Below are positions 17,321 through 18,216 of a stretch of DNA of 18,216 nt, in pieces. Location of the stretch: contig RXOD01004796.1 of the NCBI GenBank assembly GCA_005223375.1, forward strand, positions 1 through 18,216, in the 5' to 3' direction. Each line of letters opens with the position of its first letter. Positions within the stretch are counted from its first letter, which is position 1. The translations under genes were made by a program, and so were the position numbers. This DNA is from Amoebophrya sp. AT5.2 (Eukaryota > Sar > Dinophyceae > Syndiniales > Amoebophryaceae). Below the pieces are notes generated by a model that worked only from the letters and a program-made list of their open reading frames with translations, did not search any database and was not told the DNA's origin.

Positions 17321-18028
17321 CGCTCAGAAAAGCCATGAAACTGCTCGTGAACAAAGGAACAGTACAGGCGACGCAGCTGGGAATGGCGATGGGTGCGCTT
17401 TACAGGCCTTAACGTTTTCGGTCGGGTCCGCGCTACGAGCCTGCTGCGTTTTCGCTCCTCGCCCACAAGGTTCTTTCCGCGATCTCTCAACGCCCTCTCC
17501 ATTTCAATATGCGACACACCGCAACATCCCTGTCATTTGGACACGCCCGCGCAAAAGCATGGGACGCTGCTGCCCAGTTTCGGTGTACTCGTGTTCTCAT
17601 CTTACACAAAAACGAATTGACTGCACAGCTGGGTGTACGCGCCTGCTAGCTAGGGCCAAAACCAGTACATGTTGGATGCATTTGTAGTTTATACACTTAC
17701 AGAGCCTATTACGAGCTTCAGGTTAATATGACACCTCCATCTGGATCTCGCTCGCTATCGCTTCTATAGCTCCCCCTTCACGAGCAGCAAGGCCAGGTCG
17801 AGTAACGCTGACCAGTGCCTTGCCATAGAGCCACAGTTCACAAGTGAATTAGAAATGATACCGGCGGCGAATCGACTCACGCAGTAATTCCTTGCAGAAT
17901 AATTCGCCCCACCACCCCCACCACCTGACAGCACCAACACCGTCTCCCCGCCCCCCGACAATCACCGTTCTCCGCATCCGACCGTACGAACATCGCACCG
18001 CTCAACGGGGTAACGTTCCTAGGCGAAA
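17321..18028. other. intergenic region, no supported gene
   Basis: Upstream flank of the alanine-rich gene and 3' flank of the right-edge gene. Overlapping short frames on both strands show no domain. A C-rich, Cys/Gly-poor tract with repeated CCACC units lies at about 17907-17928 and accounts for a glycine-rich minus-strand frame. Confidence 0.4.
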
Positions 18029-18216
18029 TCACCAGTCGTCCAGCACCCCGTTGGTGCTCCACTCTGCTCCCTTCTTGTCGCCGATGAGTTCCGCCCGTTT
18101 TTCCACTAGTTTGCCGCTGCTGTCACGCTCCGTCCATGTCCAGCGCAGCACTTCCTGTCGCGCGATGTACCGCAGCGGCACCGGCTTCGCCCTGTTATGA
18201 AGGGACCAGATGGTAA
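18029..18216 (-). CDS. 3' end of an unrecognised gene (partial)
   Basis: The minus strand enters the window in frame and reads 61 residues before TGA at 18029-18031. They begin TIWSLHNRAKPVPLRYIARQ, followed by EVLRWTWTERDSSGKLVEKR, and end EWSTNGVLDDW. The mixture of aromatic, basic and acidic residues, without low complexity, looks like a real folded C-terminal region, and the frame is more protein-like than those on the other strand. I cannot name the family. The 5' part lies beyond the right edge. The final tryptophan codon overlaps a GTGATT donor-like sequence, so the apparent stop could be intronic. Confidence 0.6.
   Translation of the reverse strand, partial: TIWSLHNRAKPVPLRYIARQEVLRWTWTERDSSGKLVEKRAELIGDKKGAEWSTNGVLDDW

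Noticed and set aside
16983..17687. Plus-strand frame of 234 codons
   Set aside because: It overlaps the alanine-rich gene in antisense; its alanine runs come from complementary GCN/NGC codons.
17892..17960. Glycine-rich minus-strand frame as a gene
   Set aside because: It is generated by a C-rich simple tract on the plus strand, with no coding support on either side.

Overview
This is protist-type nuclear DNA. The clearest evidence is a full-length eukaryotic cytosolic ribosomal protein L3 gene (uL3) interrupted by two GT-AG introns, and a spliced XPG/FEN-superfamily nuclease. Exons are GC-rich, most introns are short (61 to 244 nt), and intergenic DNA is less GC-rich and open in many frames. 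A unicellular alga or alveolate-like protist would fit, but nothing in the window fixes the lineage. I see no bacterial operons, rRNA, tRNA or CRISPR, and no transposase.

Layout from left to right: a weakly supported small spliced plus-strand gene (448-856); a minus-strand structure-specific nuclease joining XPG-N, XPG-I and H2TH parts to a BRCT-like module and a C-terminal UBA (1734-4108); a tiny spliced minus-strand candidate (4858-5074); a 905-codon disordered minus-strand protein (5215-7932); a charged minus-strand protein lacking its first exon (8780-9735); a speculative plus-strand spliced gene (9902-10670); two paralogous minus-strand cysteine-rich zinc-ribbon genes, one split by a 1,148-nt repeat-bearing intron (10678-12224) and one continuous (12905-13369); RPL3 (14386-15970); an alanine-rich coiled-coil protein with a possible organelle presequence (16610-17320); and the 3' end of an unrecognised gene (18029-18216). 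Every well-supported gene is on the minus strand, so this may be one co-oriented block.

The main discovery is the zinc-ribbon pair. The split copy is invisible to single-ORF reading. Its second exon is recognisable only because joining 11955 to 10806 recreates, residue by residue, the cysteine pattern of the continuous neighbour (seven shared Cys plus GEP, FxCP and SxTPA landmarks). The second item of interest is the nuclease with BRCT and UBA modules, an architecture I cannot match to a named member of FEN1, EXO1, XPG or GEN1. I see no shared pathway linking all the genes. Ribosome, DNA repair and unknown functions simply lie side by side.
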